The notes under the pieces are model-generated. The model had not been told where the DNA came from. It did no database searches and was given only the letters and a program-made list of their open reading frames with translations. Positions 36,924 through 46,040 of a stretch of 64,000 nt of DNA are shown piece by piece. Source of the DNA: Microbacterium sp. CSI-V (GTDB taxonomy: Bacteria > Actinomycetota > Actinomycetes > Actinomycetales > Microbacteriaceae); NCBI RefSeq assembly GCF_001984105.1, contig NZ_MTQM01000009.1, forward strand, positions 744,001-808,000. Reading direction: 5' to 3'. Both the position numbers and the translations under genes were made by a program. Each line of letters begins with the position of its first letter. Within the stretch, counting starts at the first letter, position 1.

Positions 36924-38033
36924 TCAGACGCGCGGGAGCAGGGCTTGGGCCTCGGCGAACGGCATCCCGGTCGCCACGAGCAGATCGACCGTCAGCGGGC
37001 GCATGGCCGCGACGAGGTTGAGCTCGCCGATGTTCCCGTCGGGGAGGATCTGCGCCGGGTCGAGCCGCACGGCGAGAGCGGCGAGGGTCGCGCGGGCCGC
37101 GGGTTCGGCCGCGACGTCGTCGAGGGCGTCGCGCACGAGACCCGCCCCCCGTTCGATCTCCGCCAGCAGATCGGCCGGGACGGCCCGCGGCTGCCCGTCG
37201 GCGCAGAGGTAGGCGGCACGCCGGGCGACCACCCGGAGATTGCGGGTGGCGAGGTCCATCGCGGCGCGGACGCGCGCGTGGCGCTCCAACTCGGTGCGCT
37301 GACGGCGCAGGAACGGGGAGATGCGCGCGACCTCCTGACCCGATTCGAGGGAGCCGCTCCAGGCGTCGACGTAGGTCTGCAGCGCCCGCGCGCGTTCGAG
37401 TCCCCGCTCGGCCCGGGCGCGGTCGCCCCGGCGCAGCGCGCGCACGATCGTCGCGGTCGCGACGTCAAAGGCGTCGAAGAGCTCGTCGGCATCCCGGAGC
37501 TCGGTGCGCCGGAGCGTTCGCGGGATGAGCGCTGTGACCAGCAGTGCGGCGGCTCCCCCGATCGCGCCGTCGAGGAGCCGGACGAAGGGCGCGCCGGTCA
37601 CCAGGACGAGGGCGATGAGCGACTGCACGACGGCGGCCAGCGCGAACCCCGGCTGCGGCGAGAGGAAGCGAGCCACGACGAGCGTGACGAACATCGCGAG
37701 CGCGATCTGCCACCATCCCGCTCCCGCGACCAGCAGGACGACTTCGGCCAGGAGGATGCCGACGAGCATGCCCGCGACCGTCTCGGCGACCCGCCACGGG
37801 CGGGCGTCCCGGACCAGCCCCAGGCTCGACACCGTCACGGTCGCGGCGAGCAGCGGCACGGGGTGGCCGAGGACGAAGTGCGCGAACGCGAAGGCCGCGG
37901 TCGCGGCCACGACGATCTGCACGATCGCCGGCAGCGACTCGCGCACGCGGCCCCACCGGCGCCGCAGCGTCGTGCGCACGCGCGAGCGCGGAACGACGAC
38001 GCCGAGCGTCGTCGAGGACTCTTCGCCGGTCAT
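36924..38033 (-). CDS. FUSC-family inner-membrane transporter-like protein
   Basis: A 369-residue protein. The N-terminal third has about six hydrophobic segments in the FUSC pattern (VLGHPVPLLAATVTVSSLGLVRD, RVAETVAGMLVGILLAEVVLLV), followed by a cytoplasmic helical domain (about 180-369). FUSC relatives export aromatic acids (AaeB-like) or are of unknown function. ATGA overlap at its start with the end of ygfZ makes it the last gene of a leftward cluster. Confidence 0.82.
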   Translation of the reverse strand: MTGEESSTTLGVVVPRSRVRTTLRRRWGRVRESLPAIVQIVVAATAAFAFAHFVLGHPVPLLAATVTVSSLGLVRDARPWRVAETVAGMLVGILLAEVVLLVAGAGWWQIALAMFVTLVVARFLSPQPGFALAAVVQSLIALVLVTGAPFVRLLDGAIGGAAALLVTALIPRTLRRTELRDADELFDAFDVATATIVRALRRGDRARAERGLERARALQTYVDAWSGSLESGQEVARISPFLRRQRTELERHARVRAAMDLATRNLRVVARRAAYLCADGQPRAVPADLLAEIERGAGLVRDALDDVAAEPAARATLAALAVRLDPAQILPDGNIGELNLVAAMRPLTVDLLVATGMPFAEAQALLPRV

Positions 38034-39133
38034 TCCGCGGCGCGGCGGCGCCCCAGGCGCGGCAGCCGGGGAACCCCCGCGGTCGCACCCGCGTCGGAGG
38101 GGACGACCGTCTCGACCGCCGCGGCGATCGGACCGTCCGCCGTGTCGACGACGTAGGCGACGTCGGCCGGGGCCGTGCGTTTGACGAGGGCGAGGGCGAT
38201 GGGCCCCTCCTCGAAGTGCACCGCGACCGAGGTCACGGCGCCGATGGCGTCGTCACCGACGCGCACGACGTCTCCGCGCGCGGGCAGCACGCTGTCGCTC
38301 CCGTCGAGCTGGAGCGCGACCACGCGACGGGGCGGGTGGCCGAGGTTGTGCACCTTCGCCACCGTCTCCTGCCCGCGGTAGCACCCCTTCGACAGGTGCA
38401 CGGCGGTGCGGAGCCAATCTATCTCGTGCGGCAGCAGCCGCTCGTCGGCGTCGACCGAGACGCGCGGACGCCACGCGGCGACGCGCAGCGCCTCCACCGC
38501 CTCGCGTCCCGCCAGGGCCACCTCGCCGGCCACGGCCGCGGTGACGATGCGGTCGAACTCCGCGGCATCCACCACCGCCTCGGCCCAGTCGCGGTCGGCG
38601 CCGGGGTGGTCCTCGACGCGCGCGTACGCCCAGCCGCCGGGAGAGACCTCGGGCCACGGGTCGACCCACACGACCGGAACGCCGGCGGGCGCGACCGCGC
38701 CGAGCGCGGCGACCGCGGCGCGGGTGCCCCCGATGACCGACAGCTCGTCGGAACGGTCCGTCACCTCGACGCGCAGGCGGAACCGCATGCGGGAGAGCCA
38801 GGTCGCGAGCGGTTCGGCGTCGACGGCATCCACGAGGAGCCACGCGGTCTCGCCGTCGTCGATCACCGCGGCGGCGTGCTCGACGCGCCCGTTCGGGTCG
38901 AGGATGAGCATCTCGGTCGACACGCCCGCGGGCAGGTGGGTGAGCGCCTGAGACGAGAGCGAATCGAGCCAGCTCAGCCGGTCGGGGCCGGATACCGAGA
39001 GCACACGGCGGTCGCCCAGCGGAGCCAGGGCGGCACCGGAGGCGAGACGGCGCTGCTCCGCGAGGGGCGAGCCGACGTGGCGCAGACCGCCGTCATCGAC
39101 GACGGCACCGGGGACCTCGGACAGCTCGACCAT
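38030..39133 (-). CDS. ygfZ: Folate-binding protein YgfZ/GcvT-like (Fe-S cluster maintenance)
   Basis: A 367-residue GcvT-fold protein. The diagnostic motif K-G-C-Y-x-G-Q-E is present in LSKGCYRGQETVAKVHNLGHPPR; N-terminal RVLSVSGPDRLSWLDSLSSQ and LILDPNGRVEHAA match the family. YgfZ helps repair or assemble certain iron-sulphur enzymes using tetrahydrofolate. Co-transcribed with the nitrobindin-like gene (ATGA overlap), the usual actinobacterial pairing. Confidence 0.92.
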   Translation of the reverse strand: MVELSEVPGAVVDDGGLRHVGSPLAEQRRLASGAALAPLGDRRVLSVSGPDRLSWLDSLSSQALTHLPAGVSTEMLILDPNGRVEHAAAVIDDGETAWLLVDAVDAEPLATWLSRMRFRLRVEVTDRSDELSVIGGTRAAVAALGAVAPAGVPVVWVDPWPEVSPGGWAYARVEDHPGADRDWAEAVVDAAEFDRIVTAAVAGEVALAGREAVEALRVAAWRPRVSVDADERLLPHEIDWLRTAVHLSKGCYRGQETVAKVHNLGHPPRRVVALQLDGSDSVLPARGDVVRVGDDAIGAVTSVAVHFEEGPIALALVKRTAPADVAYVVDTADGPIAAAVETVVPSDAGATAGVPRLPRLGRRRAAE

Positions 39134-39732
39134 CACTCGGCCCGCGCCAGACGGGCCGACGCGTGCGAGGCGAGTTCGCGCCCGAAGGCCGAGACGTCCC
39201 ACGCCCAGAGCAAGTGGTCGTCGACGAGTCCGTACAGACGCGTGGCGGAGGTGTACGTCTTGGCTCCGGCGGTGCGGACGACCGCATCGCTGGCCATATC
39301 GATGCGCGGACCCCGAACCTGACCGAGATAGAGCTCGAGGATGCCGTCGGAGTGCGCGAGGCTCACCTCGAGCGGGAAGCCGCCCTCGGGGGTGCGCAGC
39401 GTCTCGACGTCGTCGGCCGTCCGGCGCGGGGCGGTGTCGGTCGGCGGCAGGAGCGCGGGACCCGCGTCGGCGTCGGTCGCGGGGCGCGCAACGCGCCAGT
39501 AGCCGGTCTCGGCCACGAGCGGACGACGGTGCTCACCGTCGAGAAGCCAGGCGTGCCCGGTGTAGTTCAGGAAGTCGCCGCCGTCATGGCTGAAGCTCAC
39601 GCGGTGTGCGAACTCACCCGAGAACGTGCGGCCGTCGGCCTCGTAGTCGATGACGCCGGTGCCCTCCCAGACGCCGATCAGCCACGAGAGCGGGACGAGG
39701 TCGGCGGGGAGGTCGGTCGGAATCTCGATCAC
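39133..39732 (-). CDS. Nitrobindin-like heme-binding beta-barrel protein (FABP/DUF1794 family)
   Basis: A 199-residue protein. LIGVWEGTGVIDY starts the barrel as in nitrobindins; GFPLEVSLAHSDGILELYLG and the C-terminal ELASHASARL carry the family pattern, with His in the last motif as the likely proximal heme ligand. Known members (M. tuberculosis Rv2717c, plant nitrobindin) bind ferric heme and isomerise peroxynitrite. GTG start at 39732; no clear ribosome-binding site, probably translated by coupling with the small gene 11 bases upstream. Confidence 0.87.
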   Translation of the reverse strand: MIEIPTDLPADLVPLSWLIGVWEGTGVIDYEADGRTFSGEFAHRVSFSHDGGDFLNYTGHAWLLDGEHRRPLVAETGYWRVARPATDADAGPALLPPTDTAPRRTADDVETLRTPEGGFPLEVSLAHSDGILELYLGQVRGPRIDMASDAVVRTAGAKTYTSATRLYGLVDDHLLWAWDVSAFGRELASHASARLARAE

Positions 39733-39743
39733 GACGGCGCTCG

Positions 39744-39857
39744 TCAGCGCTGGCCGCGGTAGAGGTTCCAGATGACCGTGCCGGAGACGAAGGCGATCGC
39801 GAGCGAGGCGAGGCCGAGAAGTCCCACGAAGAAGAGTTCGAGCGCGAGGAGGTCCAT
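39744..39857 (-). CDS. 37-residue single-pass membrane protein
   Basis: ATG at 39857 to TGA at 39744 encodes 37 residues: an acidic start ([10 protein letters not shown]), a hydrophobic stretch over residues 8-30 and a basic tail ending YRGQR, i.e. one membrane span with the positive end cytoplasmic. It lies between a 96-residue membrane protein and the nitrobindin gene on the same strand with 9-11 base gaps, so it is probably a real member of that operon. Function unknown. Confidence 0.6.
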   Translation of the reverse strand: MDLLALELFFVGLLGLASLAIAFVSGTVIWNLYRGQR

Positions 39858-39866
39858 GACCCAACT

Positions 39867-40157
39867 CTACCGGGGAACGATGGATGCCAGTCCGAACCCG
39901 GCCGTGACGAGACCGAGCACGATCAGGGCGCCCAGGACGCTCGCGGCGACCCGCTGGATGAACGCCTGCGACCGGCCGTACCAGAGCTGCACGGCGAAGG
40001 CCGCGATGACGCAGCCTCCGAGCGCGACGGTGATCCACTGCGCACGCCACTCGGCGGGGACGAAGACGCCGATCGCCACGCCCGCCACGAGAGCCAGCAC
40101 CCAGACCGCGATGACGCCGCCCAGGGTGCGGCGCGGCGCGAGGTCGGGAGTCGACAT
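39867..40157 (-). CDS. Small multi-pass membrane protein of unknown function
   Basis: A 96-residue protein with three hydrophobic segments (about 15-35, 45-62 and 72-92) and a short polar N-terminus [10 protein letters not shown]. No enzymatic motif. Start chosen at 40157 because upstream residues are basic and unrelated. First gene of the leftward cluster that continues to FUSC. Confidence 0.75.
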   Translation of the reverse strand: MSTPDLAPRRTLGGVIAVWVLALVAGVAIGVFVPAEWRAQWITVALGGCVIAAFAVQLWYGRSQAFIQRVAASVLGALIVLGLVTAGFGLASIVPR

Positions 40158-40302
40158 GTCCCCATCATGTCGCACACCGCCCCGTTCGCGCGCGCAGGCG
40201 GCTCGCGACGCGTCGCGGGGCGCCCGGCGAGGGGGTGACGGCAGGACTGCGCGCCTCACCCTAAGATGGGCGGGTGCGGCAGGCCCGCACGGGGAGGTCC
40301 GT

Positions 40303-40995
40303 TTGGCTCAGCTGCTCGTTCTCAGCTCCGCCCCCGGCGGTGGCGCTGTTCTGCCTGCGCTCGAACTCCTGAGCCACCGCGTCCGGCAGATTCCCGCCGA
40401 ACCCGCTCAGCTGGTCAATGCGCCCAGTGCCGATGTCGTCTTCGTCGACGCCCGCATCGATCTGGTCGGCGCCAAGTCGCTGTGCAAGATCCTGACCACG
40501 ACCGGCATGGAAGCGCCGCTCGTGCTCGTGGTCACCGAGGGCGGCCTCACCGCCGTCTCGACGGACTGGGGAGTCGACGACGTCGTCCTCGTCGGCGCCG
40601 GGCCGGCCGAGATCGACGCCCGCATCCGCCTCGCGATGGGGCGTCGCAGCGCCGAGCAGGTCTCGTCGCGCATCTCGACCTCGGGGATCACGATCGACGA
40701 GTCGTCCTACTCGGCGAAGGTCCACGGCAAGCCCCTCGACCTGACGTACAAGGAGTTCCAGCTCCTGCACTTCTTCGCCACGCACCCCTCCCGCGTCTTC
40801 ACGCGGGAACAGCTGCTCAGCGAGGTGTGGGGCTACGACTACTTCGGCGGCACGCGAACGGTCGACGTGCACGTGCGGCGGCTCCGCGCGAAGCTCGGCG
40901 ACCTCGAGCAGCTCATCGGCACGGTGCGCAACGTCGGCTACCGGTTCAACGTCTACGAGGACGACCAGCCGCCCGTCCCGGCGCCGTCCGCCTGA
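40303..40995 (+). CDS. glnR: GlnR, orphan OmpR-type regulator of nitrogen metabolism
   Basis: A 230-residue regulator. The receiver-like domain matches Streptomyces GlnR along its length ([58 protein letters not shown]), and the winged helix has [26 protein letters not shown] with [23 protein letters not shown]. GlnR lacks the full acidic pocket of true receivers and works without a cognate kinase. The start is read as TTG at 40303, where GGGGAGG precedes it and GlnR homology begins (MAQLLVLSS). No sensor gene is adjacent. Confidence 0.92.
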   Translation: MAQLLVLSSAPGGGAVLPALELLSHRVRQIPAEPAQLVNAPSADVVFVDARIDLVGAKSLCKILTTTGMEAPLVLVVTEGGLTAVSTDWGVDDVVLVGAGPAEIDARIRLAMGRRSAEQVSSRISTSGITIDESSYSAKVHGKPLDLTYKEFQLLHFFATHPSRVFTREQLLSEVWGYDYFGGTRTVDVHVRRLRAKLGDLEQLIGTVRNVGYRFNVYEDDQPPVPAPSA

Positions 40996-41050
40996 GCCCG
41001 CCGGCGCAACCGTTCACGCGCACGTCATCCACCCCTGCAATGATGTGGGA

Positions 41051-43219
41051 ATGATCGAACACGACGTACTCGACGCGGGCTTGGGCGATGCGGACGACGA
41101 CGACTTCGACGAGGCGATCGAGGCTGCCGACGAGCAGTTGCCCGACAGCCGGTACCTCGACCGCGAGATCAGCTGGCTGGCATTCAACCAGCGCGTGCTC
41201 GAGCTCGCCGAGGACCCGACGGTCCCCGTCCTCGAACGCGCCAACTTCCTCGCGATCTTCGCCAGCAACCTCGACGAGTTCTTCATGGTGCGCGTCGCCG
41301 GCCTGAAGCGGCGCATCGTCACGGGTCTCGCCGTGCCGACCAATGTCGGCCGCGCCCCGCTGGACGTGCTCGCCGACATCTCGGCCGAGGCCCACCGCCT
41401 GCAGCTCCGGCACGCCGCCGCATGGACGGATCAGGTGCGCCCCGCACTGGCCGACGCCGGCATCGAGGTCGTGTCGTGGAACTCGCTCGACGAGGACTCC
41501 GCGGCGCGGCTCACCGAGTACTTCCAGCGCAACGTCTTCCCGGTCCTGATGCCCCTGGCCGTCGACCCGGCGCACCCCTTCCCGTACATCTCCGGGCTCT
41601 CGCTGAACCTCGCGATCCGCATCCGCAACGCGCGGACGGGTCGCCAGGAGTTCGCACGCCTCAAGGTGCCGCCGATGCTTCCCCGCTTCGTCGAGGTGCC
41701 GAGCGACGGCCCCGGCGTGCGCTATCTCCCCCTCGAAGAGCTCATCTCCAACCACCTCGGCGACCTGTTCCCGGGAATGGAGGTGCTCGACCACCACGCG
41801 TTCCGCCTCACCCGCAACGAGGACATGACGATCGAGGAGGACGAGACCGAGAACCTGATCCAGGCGCTCGAGGCCGAGCTCCTGCGCCGCCGGTTCGGGC
41901 CGCCGATCCGCCTCGAGATCACCGAGGACATGGACGACCTGACGCGCGACCTGCTCCTCAGCGAGCTCGACATCACCGAGCAGGAGGTGTACCGGCTACC
42001 GGGCGCCCTCGACCTGCGCGGGCTGTTCGATCTCTCGCGCATCGACCGCCCCGACCTCCACTACCCGCCGCACGTGCCGAAGACGGCCCTGGCCTTACAG
42101 CCGGCGGAGCAGAACGGCCGGGCCGACCTGTTCGGGGCGATCCGCAAGGGCGACGTGCTCGTGCACCACCCGTACGAGTCGTTCGCGACGAGTGTGCAGG
42201 CCTTCCTCGAGCAGGCCGCGCGCGACCCCCACGTCCTCGCCATCAAGCAGACGCTGTACCGCACATCGGGCGACAGCCCGATCGTGCAGGCGTTGATCGA
42301 CGCCGCCGAGGCGGGCAAGCAGGTGCTCGCCCTGGTCGAGGTCAAGGCCCGCTTCGACGAGGCCAACAACATCGTGTGGGCACGCAAGCTCGAGAAGGCC
42401 GGCGTCCACGTGGTCTACGGCCTCGTGGGCCTCAAGACCCACTGCAAGCTCGCCCTCGTCATCCGTGAGGAAGAAGGGCGTCTGCGCCACTACAGCCACG
42501 TCGGCACGGGCAACTACAACCCCAAGACGAGCCGCATCTACGAAGACTTCGGCCTGTTCACGGTGGACGACCAGGTCGGCCGCGACCTCACCCGCCTGTT
42601 CAACGAACTCAGCGGCTACGCGATCGAGAAGAAGTTCAAGCGCCTCCTCGTGGCGCCGCTGCACCTGCGCAAGGGTCTGCTCCGTCACATCGAACGCGAG
42701 CGCGCCAACGCCCTCGAGGGGAAGCCCTCCGGCGTCCGCATCAAGGTCAACTCGATGGTCGACGAACAGATCATCGACGCCCTCTACCGGGCGAGCCAGG
42801 CCGGTGTGCCGGTCGAGGTGTGGGTGCGCGGCATCTGCTCGATCAAGCCCGGCGTCGAGGGCATGAGCGAGAACATCCGCGTGCGGTCGATCCTCGGCCG
42901 CTACCTCGAGCACTCGCGCATCTTCACGTTCGTGAACGACGGCGACCCGCAGGTGTTCATCGGCAGTGCCGACATGATGCACCGCAACCTCGACCGCCGC
43001 GTGGAGGCGCTGGTCCGCGTCGTCGACCCCAAGCAGGTGCAAGAGCTGTCCGACCTGTTCGACCTCGCGATGGACGACGGCACGAGCTCGTGGCACCTCG
43101 GCCCCGAGGGCGAGTGGACGCGCCACAGCGTGGATGCCGACGGCGCGGCGCTGATCGACCTGCAGGAGCACACGATGGCGCGCGTCCAGCGCAAGCGCCG
43201 GTCGCGGGCGGTCCGGTGA
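41051..43219 (+). CDS. ppk: Polyphosphate kinase PPK1
   Basis: A 722-residue enzyme that makes polyphosphate from ATP. Seen: N domain [20 protein letters not shown] and [18 protein letters not shown]; head domain to about 330; catalytic histidines in [19 protein letters not shown] and [23 protein letters not shown] (autophosphorylated His in [10 protein letters not shown]); ATP-site block [22 protein letters not shown]-terminal NRPHxx-like [18 protein letters not shown]. An acidic N-terminus ([16 protein letters not shown]) is added. ATG 41051 is preferred; GTG 41045 is possible. It is coupled by GTGA to the NUDIX-phosphatase gene. Confidence 0.95.
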   Translation: MIEHDVLDAGLGDADDDDFDEAIEAADEQLPDSRYLDREISWLAFNQRVLELAEDPTVPVLERANFLAIFASNLDEFFMVRVAGLKRRIVTGLAVPTNVGRAPLDVLADISAEAHRLQLRHAAAWTDQVRPALADAGIEVVSWNSLDEDSAARLTEYFQRNVFPVLMPLAVDPAHPFPYISGLSLNLAIRIRNARTGRQEFARLKVPPMLPRFVEVPSDGPGVRYLPLEELISNHLGDLFPGMEVLDHHAFRLTRNEDMTIEEDETENLIQALEAELLRRRFGPPIRLEITEDMDDLTRDLLLSELDITEQEVYRLPGALDLRGLFDLSRIDRPDLHYPPHVPKTALALQPAEQNGRADLFGAIRKGDVLVHHPYESFATSVQAFLEQAARDPHVLAIKQTLYRTSGDSPIVQALIDAAEAGKQVLALVEVKARFDEANNIVWARKLEKAGVHVVYGLVGLKTHCKLALVIREEEGRLRHYSHVGTGNYNPKTSRIYEDFGLFTVDDQVGRDLTRLFNELSGYAIEKKFKRLLVAPLHLRKGLLRHIERERANALEGKPSGVRIKVNSMVDEQIIDALYRASQAGVPVEVWVRGICSIKPGVEGMSENIRVRSILGRYLEHSRIFTFVNDGDPQVFIGSADMMHRNLDRRVEALVRVVDPKQVQELSDLFDLAMDDGTSSWHLGPEGEWTRHSVDADGAALIDLQEHTMARVQRKRRSRAVR

Positions 43220-44154
43220 CCGAAACCGCCGTCTACGCCGCGGGCGGTGTGGTCTGGCGCATGGTCGAGGGCAAGTACCGCGTCCTCCTCATCCATCGCA
43301 CCAAGTACCGCGACGTGACGCTCCCCAAGGGCAAGGTCGACCCCGGCGAGACGCTGGCCGAGACCGCCGTGCGCGAGATCCGGGAAGAGACCGGCATCCG
43401 GGTCTCGCTCGGCGTGCCCGTGGGGGTCTCGCGGTACCGGATGCCGAGTTCGCGGACGAAGATCGTCCACTACTGGGCGGCGGAGGCAACCGACGCGGCG
43501 GTGCGCACCTCGACGTTCGTGCCGAACAAGGAGATCGCCGCGATCGAGTGGGTGGGGCTGAAGAAGGCGCGCAAGCACCTCAGCTACCCGGTCGACATCG
43601 AGATCCTCGACGAATTCGTGCGCCTGGTGGACGAGCAGGCCCTCCCGACGTTCCCGATCATCGCGTTGCGCCACGCCAAGGCCCGCACCCGCGAGGAGTG
43701 GGACCAGGAGGATGCCGCGCGCCCGCTGAGCCCGCGCGGTCGGCGTCAGGCGAACGCGATCGTCGGTCCGCTCCTCGCGTTCGGCGTGCGGCGGATCGTC
43801 TCGAGCCCGGCCGAGCGGTGCGTCCGCACCGTCGTGCCGTTGTCCGCCGCTCTCGCGCAGCGCGTGCAGATGTCGGAGGCGATCAGCCAGGACGCGTGGG
43901 AGGAGGGCCGCAGCGACGCCCGCAGCGTCGTCGGGGAACGCGTCCGCGCCCGCAAGCCCGTGGTCCTCGCCAGCCACGGCCCGGTGCTGCCCGACATCAT
44001 GCACGAGCTCGCCCTCGCGACCGGCACGATGCGCGGTTCCTACCTCGGCAGCTCGTCGGCCCTCGAGCCGGCCGCCTTCTCGGTGGCGCACATCCCCGTC
44101 GCCCACCCCGGGTCGGGCATCGTCGCGATCGAGACGCACGAGCCGCAGGTGTGA
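43216..44154 (+). CDS. NUDIX hydrolase fused to a histidine-phosphatase domain (MutT1-like)
   Basis: A 312-residue protein. Residues 1-135: NUDIX box G-x5-E-x7-REUxEExGU read in [25 protein letters not shown]. Residues about 150-300: a SixA/phosphoglycerate-mutase fold with [15 protein letters not shown] (phosphohistidine) and [14 protein letters not shown] (second His). The same fusion is seen in mycobacterial MutT1, which acts on 8-oxo-(d)GTP and diadenosine polyphosphates. The GTG start overlaps the ppk stop and its own stop overlaps the next gene, so it is a ppk-operon member and could act on polyphosphorylated nucleotides. Confidence 0.92.
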   Translation: MTETAVYAAGGVVWRMVEGKYRVLLIHRTKYRDVTLPKGKVDPGETLAETAVREIREETGIRVSLGVPVGVSRYRMPSSRTKIVHYWAAEATDAAVRTSTFVPNKEIAAIEWVGLKKARKHLSYPVDIEILDEFVRLVDEQALPTFPIIALRHAKARTREEWDQEDAARPLSPRGRRQANAIVGPLLAFGVRRIVSSPAERCVRTVVPLSAALAQRVQMSEAISQDAWEEGRSDARSVVGERVRARKPVVLASHGPVLPDIMHELALATGTMRGSYLGSSSALEPAAFSVAHIPVAHPGSGIVAIETHEPQV

Positions 44155-44669
44155 CGCTCCCCGCGGAGATGTCCGTCGCGTGGCGCCGTGTTCCCGCGGG
44201 CGTCGAGCGCCGCACGGTCTCGCGCGCGCTGCTCGGGGAGCTCCTCCCCGGCGCGACGTTCGCGTCGCGGTGTCCGCGTTGCGGCGGCGATCACGGTCGT
44301 GTGCACGTCGGGGGGACGGATGCGACCGTGTCGGTCTCGTACGCGGAGGGATGGGCGGTCGTGGTCACGGCGCCCGGATGGCGCCGCGTCGGGCTGGATG
44401 CCGTCCCCGCCTCTGCGTCGGGATTCGACCGCGTCCTGCCGGGCGGAGACGCCCGGTCGTGGGCGCGAGTGGAGGCCGTCCTCAAGGCCGACGGCCGCGG
44501 GCTGGCGGTCGATCCGCTCCGCGTGCGGTTCGCCGACCCGGTCGTGCCCGGTGCGGAATGGACCGCGTCGATCGACGACGGCGCCACCATGGTCGGCTGG
44601 GACGTCGCCGGCCCGTCCGGCGTCATCCTGGCCGTGGCTGCCGATCCCGGCGCCGCGCATCCTCGGTGA
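44151..44669 (+). CDS. Degenerate 4'-phosphopantetheinyl-transferase-superfamily protein
   Basis: A 172-residue protein (Sfp-type enzymes are about 220-240). Its N-terminal half has the actinobacterial Sfp pre-motif C-x2-C-G-x2-H-G (residues 40-50, RCPRCGGDHGR). The VSxS-G segment is SVSYAEGWAVVVTA; the Mg motif usually GVDVE is VGLDAVP (Asp83 kept, Glu lost); the helix usually WTRKEAvLKA is WARVEAVLKADGRGL (Glu108 kept, first Lys replaced by Val, Lys112 kept). Two of three metal ligands thus remain. It is third in the ppk operon and convergent with the Pls-M1 pair, whose carrier domain needs phosphopantetheine. It may be a divergent activating enzyme or an inactive relative. Confidence 0.65.
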   Translation: MTLPAEMSVAWRRVPAGVERRTVSRALLGELLPGATFASRCPRCGGDHGRVHVGGTDATVSVSYAEGWAVVVTAPGWRRVGLDAVPASASGFDRVLPGGDARSWARVEAVLKADGRGLAVDPLRVRFADPVVPGAEWTASIDDGATMVGWDVAGPSGVILAVAADPGAAHPR

Positions 44670-44741
44670 TCCGCACGATCTCCGCGCCCCGGCATCCCGC
44701 CCGACGCACCGAACGCGAAGCGCTGAGGATGCGTCGCGGCG

Positions 44742-46040
44742 TCAGCGGAACGGAGGCAGCTGGACGCGATCGATCCAGCGCGACAGCAGGTCGACGGCCT
44801 CCGCTCCCCCCGCCGCGAGCACGGCGGCGCGGAAGTCGTCGGTGCCGACGAGGGCGTGGCGGTGGGCGGCCGTCCACGCGCGGACGAGGTCGAAGAACCG
44901 GTCGTCGCCCAGACTCCGGCGCAGGGCATGGAGGGCGAGCGCGCCGCGCTTGTACACGCGGTCGTCGAACATGTCGTCGGGACCGGGGTCGATCAGCAGC
45001 AGATCCTGCGGCTTCGCGGCCAGACGCGCGTAGTGACCGCGCGCGCAATCGTCGGCCGAACGGCCACCGGATGCCTCGGACCACAGCCACTCGGAGTAAC
45101 AGGCGAAGCCCTCGTTCAGCCAGATGTCGCTCCAGCGGGCGATCCCGACGCTGTTGCCGAACCACTGGTGAGCGAGCTCGTGCGCGATGAGGCGCTGCGC
45201 CGCGGGCACGAGGTGGTTCATGCCGAACACGGCGAGTCCCTGCGCCTCGAGGGGGATCTCCAGCTCATCGGCCGTGACGACGAGCGCGCAGGCCTCCTGC
45301 GGATAGGGCCCGAACAGGCGGTCGAAGACCCGCAGCATCTCGGGCACGGGAGCGAAGGCGCGGTCCGCGGCGGCCGTGAGCGCCGGCGGCGCCGTGACGG
45401 TCACCGCGGGGACGCCGGCAACACCGGACCCCGCGAGGAGGCCGGTGCGGTAGCGGCCCACGTGGACGGCCGCGAGGTAGGTGGCGGTCGGCACATCGGA
45501 CGTGAACGTCGTCGTCACCCGTCCCGCGCGGCGGCTCGCCGCGCCCGGCACTCCGGTGGCGGCGACCGCGTAACCGTCGTCGACGGTGATCCGCATCGTC
45601 ATTCGAGCCCGGTCATCGGGGCGATCGTTGCACGGGAACCAGGTGGGGGCGCCGATCGGCTGGCCTGCCACGAGGGCCCCGTCGGTGAGCTCCTCCCAGC
45701 CGACAGCCCCCCAGCGCGAGCGCCGGGGACCGGGAGCACCCGCGTAGGCCACCTCGACCTCGAAGGTCTCCCCCGCCGCGATGGGCCGGGGCGCCGCCAC
45801 CCGCAGCTTGCCCGCCGCGGCCGAGAACCGCGCGGGCGCGCCACCGACGCGGATGCGCGCCGCGCGGAGCCCGACGAGATCGAGGACCACGGTCGTCAGG
45901 TCCTCGGCGGCCACGGCCGCGATCACAGCCGTCCCCTGAAGGCGGTTCGTGCGGACGCGGTAGTCGAGGGTGAGGTCGTACGAAGCCACGTCGTAGCCGG
46001 CGTCGCCGCTCTGCGGGGCGTACGGGTCGACGCCGCTCAC
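44742..46040 (-). CDS. M1-family zinc metallopeptidase (aminopeptidase N-like), cytoplasmic
   Basis: A 432-residue gluzincin. Zinc site: HELAH (287-291) followed by NEGFACYSEW, with Glu310 as third ligand at the expected spacing. The exopeptidase GxMEN-type segment is EIPLEAQGLAVFG, the variant of short actinobacterial M1 enzymes. No signal peptide, and the C-terminal superhelix of PepN is absent. The GTG start overlaps the stop of the Pls gene (GTGA), so it is translated with it. From memory, epsilon-poly-lysine-degrading aminopeptidases accompany pls in Streptomyces producers; a matching role (trimming or self-protection) is inferred. Confidence 0.9.
   Translation of the reverse strand: MSGVDPYAPQSGDAGYDVASYDLTLDYRVRTNRLQGTAVIAAVAAEDLTTVVLDLVGLRAARIRVGGAPARFSAAAGKLRVAAPRPIAAGETFEVEVAYAGAPGPRRSRWGAVGWEELTDGALVAGQPIGAPTWFPCNDRPDDRARMTMRITVDDGYAVAATGVPGAASRRAGRVTTTFTSDVPTATYLAAVHVGRYRTGLLAGSGVAGVPAVTVTAPPALTAAADRAFAPVPEMLRVFDRLFGPYPQEACALVVTADELEIPLEAQGLAVFGMNHLVPAAQRLIAHELAHQWFGNSVGIARWSDIWLNEGFACYSEWLWSEASGGRSADDCARGHYARLAAKPQDLLLIDPGPDDMFDDRVYKRGALALHALRRSLGDDRFFDLVRAWTAAHRHALVGTDDFRAAVLAAGGAEAVDLLSRWIDRVQLPPFR

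Noticed and set aside
41012..41030. Possible PHO box before ppk (GTTCACG then GTCATCC)
   Set aside because: The spacing is 12 rather than 11 bases and the second half is poor.
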